From the NCBI GenBank assembly GCA_033032865.1, contig JAWHQI010000239.1, forward strand, positions 3,382,001 through 3,446,000: DNA of 64,000 nucleotides, in the 5' to 3' direction. Positions 1 through 8,338 of the stretch are shown piece by piece. Under the pieces are notes generated by a model, which was given only the letters and a program-made list of their open reading frames with translations, searched no databases and had not been told where the DNA came from. Within the stretch, counting starts at the first letter, position 1. Each line of letters starts with the position of its first letter. The translations under genes were made by a program, and so were the position numbers. The stretch is from Dactylorhiza incarnata (taxonomy: Eukaryota > Streptophyta > Magnoliopsida > Asparagales > Orchidaceae).

Positions 1-1266
1 GTGCATGGATTCTTCAATCTTAAGAGTTCTTCTATTGTAGCACCTATAGGCTTTGCTAGATGATGAATATCCCAGAAATATTCCATCATCAGACTTCTTG
101 TCAAATTTGGCAAGATGATCTTTCCCATTTTTTAGAATAAAGCAAGTACATCCAAAAATTTTAAAATATTTAACAGTGGGTGTTTTATTTTTCAGGAGCT
201 CATATGGAGTCTTTGATTTAGTTTTGTGTATGAGGCTTCTATTTAGAACATAGTTTGCAGTGTTGACTGCTTCAGCCCAAAAGGTTTTTGGTAATCCTGA
301 CTCTGCAAGCAGGGTTCTACCTGATTCTATTAAGGTTCTATTCTTCCTCTCAGCAACTCCATTTTGTTGGGGAGTTCTAGGTGCTGAGAAGCTTTGTTTA
401 ATACCTTCTTCCTCACAGAAACTACAAATCATCTGATTCTCAAATTCAGTCCCATGGTCACTTCTTATAATTGAAACATTTGTGTTGAACTCAGATTGAA
501 TCTGTCTTATGAATTTTGAGAGAATTTTATGGGTTTCAGATTTAACTCCTAGAAAGAATACTCAGCTAAACCTAGAATAATCATCAACAATGACCAAGGT
601 ATAGGATTTTCCACCTAAGCTTTGAGTGGATATGGGACCAAAGAGATCCATGTGTAGTAAGTATAAAGACCTGGGAGAGTCATCCTTACCAATGGGTTTG
701 AATGATGATTTGGTTTGCTTTCCTAGTTGGCAAGGTCTGCATGGAGAATCCTTAGAGTACCTACTCTTTGGTAAGCCTCTGACTAGGTTATTTTTAGCTA
801 GTTTACTGATTGTTTTGTAGTTTAGATGACCTAGTCTCCTATGCCATAATTCATTTTTATCAATAATATTGTTGAATAAGCAAACTTCTGTGGGTGAAGA
901 GCTAAAGTCCACTACATATACTTTCCCTTTTCTAATTCCATTTAGTACTGTAGCACCAGTCTTGATATCTATAATATGGCAGAATAGTGTAATAAATTTT
1001 ACCTCATACTTACCATTCTCACATATCTGACTTATACTAATCAGATTGTGTTTTAGTCCTTTGACTACTGCCACATTCTTGAAGGTGACTTTCCCTTCTT
1101 TGAAATTTCCAAATCCCTTGGTTTGGCCACAGGTAGAGTCTCCAAAGGTTACTGATGGTCCAAGTCTATCCTCAAAGTTGATTAATAGGTTTTTGCAACC
1201 TGTCATGTGCATGGAGCATCCACTGTCCAAGTACCACACCATCCTGGAGATGTGATACATCTGCAC
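1..1266 (-). pseudogene. pol: copia protease and integrase, nonsense-interrupted and cut by the window edge
   Basis: This is the protease-integrase part of a copia polyprotein. Protease would cleave Gag-Pol and integrase would insert the cDNA. The protease motif is WYLDSGCSMHMTG, with the Asp-Ser-Gly catalytic triplet intact. The GAG-pre-integrase zinc-binding region follows (WHRRLGHLN, then CRPCQLGKQ), then the integrase core: MDLFGP with the first catalytic Asp, VDDYSRF, RSDHGTEF with the second Asp, and TPQQNGVAERKNRT with the Glu. An in-frame TGA near 559-561 replaces the conserved Trp after DDYSRF (a single TGG to TGA change). After it the frame stays open to the left edge. The copy is therefore inactive. 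Confidence 0.88.
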
Positions 1267-1286
1267 ATAAAAGTTTAAACATTGGT

Positions 1287-2222
1287 TTAGACCCTGCTGA
1301 GCTGGGGTCCCTCTCTTTTATTAGTAAAAGATTTAATAAAGGAATAAGTGGGTTTTTCAGGATATCCTTCCTTCTTATGGGGTACTGGCTTATCATACCA
1401 ATCTTCTTGGATGATATCACAAAAATAATGTTCATAATAGAAGGACATGGATTGAGAGATCTGTTTGGAAACAGAAGATTTTCTGTCTGATTCATTGCGT
1501 CGATAGGGATTCGACGTATACTTATGGTTGCGTCGATATAAATTCGACGTAGGTTTCTGGTTGCGTCGATATGAAGTCGACGCTTTCTTCATTCTGAGTC
1601 TATTCTCAGTCGAAGTATGAGAGAGGTTGTGTTGAGTATAAGTCGACGCATTTTGGTGTAAGCGTCGATTAGAACTCGACGCACGTCGAATAGTATTCGA
1701 CGCATGTTCAAATTCTTTGTGAGGATATTTTACTAAGATTCCTTTATTTGTAATGGGATTTGGTTTATTAAAAACAGTGGTTATTTCTGGACTTACTTGT
1801 GATCTTACTCCTGTTAGATGATTCTCCCTAGTAGAGTGAATGAGATGTTTCCAGACAGGTTTGCTGGATGATTGAGATTTAGATGCGTCATTAGTATTCA
1901 GTTTTAGTTGTCTAAATCTATCAGTGAGATTTTCAGAAATATTCTTGAGCTTCTGGCCTCTTCCATTTAGAGAGTCCTCAAAGGCTTTAGCCTTTGCTAG
2001 CTCTTTTCTTAGTGTTAGATTGTCCGAATAGATTTTGTTTAATTTCTCTTCTGAGAGTTCTAGATTGAGCTTATAATTTTTATGGTTTGTATTTACCTGT
2101 TTTAGATTTCCTAATTCAATTCTTAATCCTTTTAATTCTTTTTCAGATTTGATTATATCTAAACATAGTTCTTTGAAATTTTGTTTGAAATCAGTAGAGG
2201 AAAAATCATAAGTATATTTACC
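1287..2222 (-). pseudogene. gag C-terminal coiled coil and Arg/Ser-rich linker, out of frame with gag
   Basis: In a different frame from upstream gag the minus strand stays open and encodes a Lys/Leu/Glu-rich coiled coil (ELKGLRIELGNLKQ). An unusual Ser/Arg/Asn-rich stretch with recurrent YRRN motifs (KPTSNLYRRN, KYTSNPYRRN) follows, up to just before protease. The gag frame must have shifted near 2222. Each YRRN repeat is encoded by an inverted repeat of the form GCGTCGA...TCGACGC, so the repeated peptide is a by-product of, or a tolerated home for, a palindromic DNA motif also present in this element's LTR. Antisense or alternate-frame readings of this stretch were not used. Confidence 0.65.
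1495..1702 (-). repeat. Dispersed GCGTCGA...TCGACGC palindromes inside coding sequence
   Basis: About six inverted repeats of roughly 20 bp lie within about 200 bp. Each has GCGTCGA or ACGTCGA, a 5-7 bp spacer, then TCGACG(C). The copy at 1684-1702 is a 19-bp odd palindrome with 9-bp arms (CGTCGAATA / TATTCGACG). The same 19-mer, read on the other strand, occurs in this element's LTR at 4607-4625. Confidence 0.85.
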
Positions 2223-3307
2223 ATAGATGTAACATCAAGCTTCTCAGTGGCCATCAGACACGTTTCCTTTTGCTTGACCTCTTCCTGATCATTATCTGAT
2301 GAGGTGCTTCCTTCAGATTCTGAATCACTCCAGGTTTGAGCAATGAATCCTTTTTCTTTCTTTTTCTTCTTTAGATCTGTTCTTTTCAGATCTTTCTTGC
2401 TGTTGTTCTCCTTAGGACATTCAGGGGCAATGTGTCCTGGTTTCCTGCAAGTGTAACAGATAATCTCTTTAGTAGGAGTTTTATTATACCTGGTTTTTGA
2501 GTCTCTTCCTCTGGATCCTTCTGTTTTGATCCACCTCTTGAACTTCCTAGCCAGCAAGCTGATTAGCTCCTCTTCATCAGTAGATGATTCACCTTCAACA
2601 GCCTTCAATGCAATACTCTTTTCTTTTGAAAGTGGAGATGCCTTTTCTTTCTCAGCTCTGGTTTTCAACAGTTGTTCATAGGATTTTAATTTACCCAAGA
2701 GAAGATCTGTTGATATTTCTTTTTGACTTCTGGAGTCTTTGATTGGCCAGATTCTTGAATCGCAAGAGCTGGGAAAGCAAGTCAGCAATTTATCATTTAT
2801 CTCAGTGAGAGATATGTCCTTCTCAAGTGTTCTCAATTCATTGACTATGAGGCTGAATCTTGAATACATGTCAGCAACACTTTCACTTTCTTTCTTTTGG
2901 AAGTTTTCATATTGGGAGATCAGTAGTGCCTTTCTATCCTTTTTCTCATCAGCACTTCCCTCTACCATTTTGGTGAGAGCTTCCCATACTTCCTTAGCTG
3001 ACTCACAATCAGCAATCTTTTGGAAAATTTCATCTGAGAGGGTTGAGACTAGGATATTCATAGCCTTGGCATCATGTCCTTTGGCTTTCTTCTCATCTTC
3101 AGTCCATTCAGCTCTTGGAACAAGTGTTTCAGTCACTTTTCCACTTGAATCCTTCCTGAATGGCTTGGGGGGACCTGTCAAGATCACATTAAACAATTCA
3201 TTATCAATAGAGTTTAAATAAATTCTAATTCTTGTTTTCCAAAGTGCAAACTTTTCCAGGTTGCAAATTGGTGGTCTGGTGGAAGCATAATCTTTGATTT
3301 GTGCCAT
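2159..3307 (-). CDS. gag: copia Gag (UBN2-type) with one CCHC zinc knuckle
   Basis: This is the structural nucleocapsid/capsid protein that would form the cytoplasmic virus-like particle and package element RNA. The start is the ATG at 3307, about 85 bp downstream of the primer-binding site, giving MAQIKDYASTRPPICN. The Gag fold signature (FALWKTRIRIYL, AKEVWEALTKMVEG, SQYENFQ) is of the UBN2/DUF4219 type usual in plant copia elements. A zinc knuckle CYTCRKPGHIAPEC (CX2CX4HX4C) lies near residue 285 and is followed by a Lys-rich and acidic tail. The open frame ends at 2159, but homology continues in another frame, so the terminal 15-20 residues are frameshift-derived. No other stop interrupts it. 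Confidence 0.9.
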   Translation of the reverse strand: MAQIKDYASTRPPICNLEKFALWKTRIRIYLNSIDNELFNVILTGPPKPFRKDSSGKVTETLVPRAEWTEDEKKAKGHDAKAMNILVSTLSDEIFQKIADCESAKEVWEALTKMVEGSADEKKDRKALLISQYENFQKKESESVADMYSRFSLIVNELRTLEKDISLTEINDKLLTCFPSSCDSRIWPIKDSRSQKEISTDLLLGKLKSYEQLLKTRAEKEKASPLSKEKSIALKAVEGESSTDEEELISLLARKFKRWIKTEGSRGRDSKTRYNKTPTKEIICYTCRKPGHIAPECPKENNSKKDLKRTDLKKKKKEKGFIAQTWSDSESEGSTSSDNDQEEVKQKETCLMATEKLDVTSMVNILMIFPLLISNKISKNYV

Positions 3308-3390
3308 ATGATAAAATAGTTTTGAAAAATATATATATATATATGAGAGGTAAGATCTTTTTGATCAAAGAGTTATCCTTTTTAGATCAA

Positions 3391-3406
3391 CCTACCTCTG
3401 ATACCA
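3391..3406 (-). other. Primer-binding site, initiator tRNA-Met type
   Basis: The minus strand reads TGGTATCAGAGGTAGG two bases after the LTR end. TGGTATCAGAG matches the complement of the 3' end of plant initiator tRNA-Met, the usual copia primer. It fixes the strand and the LTR boundary. Confidence 0.9.
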
Positions 3407-3670
3407 ATTGAAAGTGCACAGTTAACCTCACTAGAATTCTCTAGAGGGGGGGGGGGGTGAATAGAGATTAAAAATATTTTGTGCAAAGTTAATATATATA
3501 TGTGTATAATCACAGATTAGAGCTTCCCACACACCAACAAGAATTAAGCAAGAAAATAAAGTAAATGCAAGAAAATAAATCACAGCACAACACAAGAAAA
3601 TATAGTGGTTCCCCAAACTTTGGGTAGTCCACTCTTCTACCCCCTTGGTAGGAATTCACTATCTTATACT

Positions 3671-3770
3671 GAGTCTTTTGATAAGGAGACTCTTAGAACC
3701 ACCCTGAGTCTTTTGACAAGGAGACTCTTAGAACCAACTGAGTCTTTTGACAAGGAGACTCTTAGAACCA
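3671..3770 (-). repeat. Tandem array of GAGTCT/AGACTC hairpins in R-U5
   Basis: Three units of about 33-37 bp each contain GAGTCT, a loop of about 10 nt (TTTGACAAGG) and AGACTC, followed by the linker TTAGAACC. They lie between the TATA box and the primer-binding site, so they would be in the 5' leader of the element RNA. Confidence 0.8.
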
Positions 3771-4125
3771 GTACACTGAATTTTTTGAAGAGAGATTCTA
3801 AAAACTCTTTTACAATGTTAGATGTAAGAAAGAAAGCAGGAAAGATATAAGGACAAGAATGAATCTTCTTCCTAGCAAGAAGATTGGAAGCACAAGAAGT
3901 GAATTGAATCTTTCTTCTATAGAGAGAAGAAGATTTGCAGACTTTCTCTCTTTGTGAGAGCTATCAGATTTTGCAGCAGTGTGATTTCAGAAGCAGAAGA
4001 AGAAGAAGTGGTTGAATGTTGCTGCAGAGCTTTTTCTCAATTTCTCTCTTTTCTCTTGGGAGCTTTTCCTCTATTTCAAAATGTATGTGGTGGATCACTC
4101 AACTGTCATTTTCTGCCGACCTCCT

Positions 4126-4136
4126 CTTTATTTATA
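4126..4136 (-). promoter_or_regulatory. TATA box of the left copia LTR
   Basis: TATAAATAAAG on the minus strand, about 720 bp upstream of the primer-binding site. It is the best core-promoter match in this LTR and would put the hairpin array into the transcribed leader. Confidence 0.6.
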
Positions 4137-4422
4137 GCTCTGTGTATTCAAAATAATGCTATAAGAGGATAATTAATTAGCAGTCAGAAAAATAGAAAGA
4201 GGAAAATGTTTCCATAATATTTATTTCTGCAGAAGGAAAGAACCAATTCAGATTTCAAATAATATCCAAATAAGTTAAATCAAATTAGCCAAGAATCAGA
4301 TATAAGGAAAGAATGATTCAGAACGGCTATAAAATATTGACACTTATTCCATATAAATCAGATCTATTGAAAGAAGGAAAGAGATCTGGCGCATATTTAA
4401 ATTCTGTCATGGAAATCGATGT

Positions 4423-4625
4423 GCGTCGATTACTATTCGACGCAAGCATCGAGAGCATCCTTTTTGGACGTCGAGAGAAAAATAAGGAAGGTGCGTCGAC
4501 TGAGGTGCGTCGACTTCATTAGATGCGTCGACTAGAAATCAGAGTGGCGTCGACTAGACTTACGTCGAAATCTTCCTAGAGTTACTTCGACTCAACCTGA
4601 AGGAAACGTCGAATACTATTCGACG
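4423..4625. repeat. GCGTCGA/TCGACGC palindrome cluster in U3
   Basis: The cluster holds GCGTCGATTACTATTCGACGC at 4423-4443, several GTGCGTCGAC copies near 4491-4560, and the 19-bp odd palindrome at 4607-4625. All lie upstream of the TATA box on the element strand, that is in U3. Confidence 0.85.
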
Positions 4626-4699
4626 CATATTTACTTAGCCTTGTTTTTTTCATTCTTAGAATTCATTTCTAGGGGTTAAGAGAAATCATTTTCCCAACA

Positions 4700-4815
4700 A
4701 GATACAAACACAATATTATTTTCAAAATATGAAATATCATTTCAATTGGATGTTCAGTACATATATTTCAAATAGTTCAACTTATAATTTTACATTAAAT
4801 AATTTAAAGAGCATC
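4700..4815 (-). other. 3' noncoding tail of element A after the envelope-like ORF
   Basis: AT-rich sequence between the stop codon of the envelope-like ORF of element A and the LTR of the younger copia insertion. No gene seen. Confidence 0.55.
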
Positions 4816-4893
4816 TCAAGGCAGGGTCTTCTTAGATGTTCCCTGGGAAGAGCTTTCTCCATCTTCAGACTTTCTCTTCCTAGCTTCAGCAAC
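4816..4893 (-). pseudogene. Envelope-like ORF of element A, C-terminal fragment
   Basis: This short minus-strand frame encodes a basic, Ser-rich tail (EARKRKSEDGESSS) and ends with TGA at 4816-4818. It continues exactly the frame that stops at 13778 on the far side of Tekay element H once one copy of the 5-bp target duplication is removed. It is therefore the last 20-25 codons of the interrupted envelope-like ORF. A basic, nuclear-localisation-like tail is visible. Its function is not known. Confidence 0.75.
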
Positions 4894-6870
4894 TGTAACA
4901 CCCCAAAGATCGTGGGTCAGCGAGGTAGGCGAAATGGTAGGGTTGCGCTCGGGATAGGCTCAAGATTCCAGATCAGGTCAATGCGCACAACCATTGTCCT
5001 CTTCGCGCACGACCAGTGATCGTGCGCCAACGATTGTGCGCAACCCGCAAAGAATCGGAGTTCTGTCTCGGACAGTGCGCACGACCATTTCCTTCTTCGC
5101 GCACGACCAGTGATCGTGCGCCAGCGATCGTGCGCCCTGTTTATTCTGTTCCGCGATTTTGAGCGGAGAAGAAGATCGGACCGTCCAAATCTTTTGGGAT
5201 TTGATCCAACGGCTAGGGTTAGTTGCGGGAGACCTTTAGGGCTGATGAGAGGGGGTTAAACCTCATATTCTCTAAGTCATTCTCTCTCCAAACCCTAGAG
5301 AAAGAAGGAGGAGCCAAGGAAGAAGAAGGGAGATTCCGCCATTGACGGAGCTCCGGAGCTCCGTTTCGCGAACCGTTTCCAGATCTGGAGAGTGCAGCCC
5401 GGTGCGGTCATTTCCCTCCGTCTAGAATCTCGGATCCATGGCGAAAAAGAACGCTCCTAGGGTAACGATTTCTTCTCCCGTTGTTTGGACTTGTCTTTTG
5501 TCCTCCCCTTCGTTTCTCTATGCTTGCATGAGGGATCCCTTTCACCAAATGGGTGAAGTGTAGGATTCCCTCAAGTTCTCCGGAACTCCGGGTCGATTGT
5601 GTCCGTCCCCGGCATATTGCATGTAGAAAATCCGGTAGTCGTGCGGATTTAGGCATTTTGTGTGAAGCCTATTCGTGGCCGTGAGCCCGAATCGGTGATG
5701 CTTGGATTGCGACGTTGCATTTAGGTTAAGCCTAGAATGCGTGCCAGAGAATGACTCCGTGAAATCATCTATAGTAGTGCGGGATTTAAGTGTAGGCGTC
5801 TTGGGAAGATCCTAACGAAAGCCCCATGCTTTGAGATTGGATGAAGGCAAACCTTCACCGCGAAATTGATGCGGAGCGTATTATACCTCCCCTGTTTGAG
5901 TATTTGTGAAGCCTAGATCCTTGTGAAGGGATTAGGTGCGTAGCTTATATTTGTGTAGCACTTGAAGGTGCTAAACCCTTACGGGCTGAGGCGAAGCCGT
6001 ACCCGCGTCGTGCGACAGATCGCGACGATTAGAGCACGGGCAAAGCTAAACCGAACCCGTTTCCATGCAGATCGGTAAGAGGTCCCTACCTCATGTAGCC
6101 GTGTGATCATGGGAGAGGTCGTGGAAGGTGGTTTACCTAGACCGACCAAAAGCTCTTTTTCCCACATAAGGCGATGGCCCTTACGGTGGAGTGTTTGTGG
6201 AATTGATGTTGTTAGCCTCATGCGGTTGTTTAGGCGGTTGCGGGGAACCTTCGGGTGAACCCAACCAACATCATGTGCATACCTAGGTTCCCTCCTTTTT
6301 TATGCTCAACCTAGAAGATTGAATGTGCTTGAAACCTCACCTTGTGTAGTTGCACTTTCTTTATGTTAGTACTTGTGCTGGTATGGCTTGCTTGCAGGGT
6401 AGAATCTCCGCCACCCCGGGAAAGGTGTGGGGTCGTTATAATTTGGTCAGCTGTGATGACCGTTACCTTGTTTGCCACCGCTTGGTGGAATGTTCTTATG
6501 CAGGTGCAGGTGAGCCTAGCGGGAAATAGCGGGCGGTGGCCCCTTTTGCTGAGTTGGCCCTTGAAGGCCAGCCTCCTTTTTAGCTTTCTCATGTATTGCC
6601 GACCTGCGTGCCGATGTATGTTTTGGAGTTTTTGGTACATTTGCTAAATGTAACGCCTTAAGGCCATAACTCTCTTTCTTGGTTTCATTCCTATGATAGT
6701 GGACAATTCTAATGGAAATGTTAAATCTTTGTGCTTCCGCTAGTGTTTAGTATACTCTGTTGTAGTTTCTTTCTGTTTATCACCTTTTAACTCCTAGCTA
6801 GTGTGGTTAGTATGGCGTGGGGTCCCGACCGGACCTACTGTTATATTATTCGTACTGGCAGGGTGGTACA
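4894..6870 (+). repeat. 5' LTR of Tekay element H
   Basis: TGTAACACCCC... to ...GGGTGGTACA, immediately before the primer-binding site. Its first 260 bp carry nested GCGCACGA/TCGTGCGC inverted repeats. The rest has no convincing reading frame; open frames inside it recur identically in the 3' LTR and do not look like proteins. Confidence 0.95.
4980..5136. repeat. Nested GCGCACGA/TCGTGCGC inverted repeats (5' LTR)
   Basis: Two tandem copies of a double hairpin. The outer arms are GCGCACAA or GCGCACGA paired with TTGTGCGC or TCGTGCGC. The inner arms are GCGCACGA and TCGTGCGC around a 7-nt loop CCAGTGA. The counterpart in the 3' LTR is at 11882-12038. Confidence 0.85.
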
Positions 6871-6873
6871 ATT

Positions 6874-6884
6874 TGGTATCGGAC
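6874..6884 (+). other. Primer-binding site of element H
   Basis: TGGTATCGGAC begins three bases after the 5' LTR. It resembles the initiator tRNA-Met complement (TGGTATCAGAG) with mismatches, the usual Tekay/Del primer. Confidence 0.7.
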
Positions 6885-6910
6885 TTAAGGCGTCGATCCG
6901 TAGTTTAGCG

Positions 6911-6942
6911 AATTCGGGACGAATTCCTTTTAAGGGGTGGTG
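6911..6942 (+). repeat. Extra copy of the polypurine-tract region in the leader
   Basis: TTCGGGACGAATTCCTTTTAAGGGGTGG in the leader closely matches the sequence just before the 3' LTR (11761-11792), including the purine tract. A second PPT-like block next to the PBS is not needed for the standard replication cycle. Confidence 0.75.
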
Positions 6943-7054
6943 TGCACGGGATGTGCATTCACCTAAAACGACAAAAACTAATAAGAATGTCCACTTAGGA
7001 ATGGGAAAACATACTTGTTTGCGGAACCTGAGCGTTCCATGATTGTTGGTTGCT

Positions 7055-8254
7055 ATGTTTTCAGTCACTAAATTGTGTCTTACACAATTATATGCGACTA
7101 GAAGTGGTGCGGGGCCGTCTCAACCCCGTAACACCGCTGAAAGCAGTGGGTCGGCTGAAGTGCCAGCGACCACTCCTCCTGCTGAGATGATCAGGTTAAT
7201 CGCAGAAGCTGTCTTCGCGATGATCAATGCTCAACCGCAAAGGCTTGCACAGCCTGCTACGCCTAATACAGATGCGGCCCCGGTGATCGAACCTACAGTG
7301 GAACCTGCGGCGGTACAAAGGGTGGAGCGTCCGGTAGAGCGTGTAGTTGTTGCGCGAGCACGTGATCAACAGCTGCAACACTTTCTAAGCTTCCATCCTC
7401 CAACTTTCTCGGGGACCGGATCCCCAACGGAGGCGGAGGACTGGCTGTCAACGGTTAGGAAGATTCTAAGGGCGACAGCAACAGAAGAAGTTATGATGGT
7501 CACTTTAGCCACCTTCCTCCTGAACGGAGAGGCAGAGCGTTGGTGGGCCGAACAGGAAGTGCACAAGTTCGGAGGCAGGGAGATTACCGAGATCACGATA
7601 GCGGAGTTCTCAAAGTCTTTTCTTCAAAGGTATATTCCTTCTGCCCAACGCATTGCGTTGCAGAACCAGTTTCTGAAGTTAACTCAAGGCGACAGCTCAG
7701 TGGATGAGTACTTGCACGAGTTCACTAAACTGGGTCGTTATGCGGGGCCTATGATGGAAGACGAAGAGACAAAGACGAACAAGTTCTATGAAGGTCTTCG
7801 GGACGAGTTGAGGCTGCTCCTTGCAGGCCCAATGACGTTAGGTTTCCAGGTGATGGTCCAAACTGCCAGATCCCTAGAATTGGACATGAAGAGGGTACAA
7901 GAAAAAGCCGTGGCAAAGAAACCTGAGTTTCATATGCCGGTCTCTCAGTCTAAGTCAGAATTCAGAAAGAACAAAAGGAAGTTCAAACCGGCGGAGCAAA
8001 CCTGCTCAAATGTTTCGGGAGCAACGACAGTGCGGAGCCCTATCACGTGTTTCACCTGCGGGAAGGTGGGACACAAGGCCGCAGTATGTCGAAGTGGTCC
8101 CCCGAAGACAGAGAATTGAGCTTTGGACTATGCTCGAGCTGCGGAAAAGGGTAAAGCTGCGGAGTCTTCGGCTTCCCAGCACATTACTCCGACTCAGCCG
8201 AGAGTCTACTCGCTTGGCCAGCAAGAAGCCATACGACAAGCTGATGTTGTCACA
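7055..8254 (+). pseudogene. gag: Tekay Gag with CCHC zinc knuckle, one internal stop
   Basis: This is the Ty3/gypsy structural protein. The first plausible ATG of the frame is at 7055. A Pro/Ala-rich N-terminus precedes the retrotransposon_gag domain (FHPPTFSGTGSPTEAEDWL, AERWWAEQE, SFLQRYIPSAQR, LTQGDSSVDEYLHEFTKL), and a zinc knuckle CFTCGKVGHKAAVC follows near 8048-8091. An in-frame TGA at 8117-8119 interrupts it. The same frame then stays open (ALDYARAAEKGK, PRVYSLGQQEAIRQADVV) up to an AT-rich gap before protease. That tail is the usual gag-protease linker of Tekay elements, so the TGA is a mutation and not the natural end. Confidence 0.88.
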
Positions 8255-8338
8255 GTTATGAATTAAAATTAGCTTTTACATAGCTATTTGTGATTATACC
8301 GTTGTGCAACTGTATGTTTCTTTTTTGTGTGCAATTAG
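8255..8338 (+). other. AT-rich intron-like gap between gag and protease
   Basis: A block of about 84 bp breaks an otherwise continuous gag-protease protein between QADVVT and the protease start. It is far more AT-rich than the flanks, has stops in the coding frame, starts with GT, and ends in a T-rich tract and TTAG. A strict GT-AG splice leaves the frame off by one. An ancestral CAG|GT donor that lost one G would fix this. It may instead be a small insertion. Confidence 0.35.

Larger units (their letters stand above)
1..4699 (-). mobile_element. SIRE-like Ty1/copia retrotransposon, 5' half (3' part outside the window)
   Basis: Read on the minus strand the order is 5' LTR, primer-binding site, gag, protease and integrase, which is the Ty1/copia gene order. 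Integrase runs off the left edge, so RT, RNase H and the 3' LTR lie outside the window. The right end (minus-strand start TGTTGGGAAAATG) joins the 3' noncoding part of older copia element A, so this insertion is younger than A. The target duplication cannot be checked without the left end. The coding frame has decayed: a frameshift after gag and a nonsense codon in integrase. Confidence 0.9.
3409..4699 (-). repeat. 5' LTR of the leftmost copia element
   Basis: On the minus strand it begins TGTTGGGAAAAT and ends GTGCACTTTCA, followed by two bases and the primer-binding site. From the PBS side it contains a 12-G run (3446-3457) in the CTAGAGGGGG...TGAATAG signature shared by all SIRE-like LTRs here, a hairpin tandem array, a TATA box and CG-rich palindromes. 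Length is 1291 bp. The partner LTR is outside the window. Confidence 0.9.

Noticed and set aside
2739..3221. 160-codon open frame on the + strand
   Set aside because: Exact antisense shadow of the copia gag at 2159-3307, which has clear Gag motifs and a zinc knuckle.
5408..6647. Small ORFs inside the Tekay LTR (80-109 codons, both strands)
   Set aside because: They recur at the same offset in the 3' LTR, overlap each other in opposite strands and show no protein features.
8010..8261. Separate small + strand ORF between gag and protease
   Set aside because: It is an alternate frame over the gag tail; the gag frame itself continues past one TGA with linker sequence typical of Tekay Gag.
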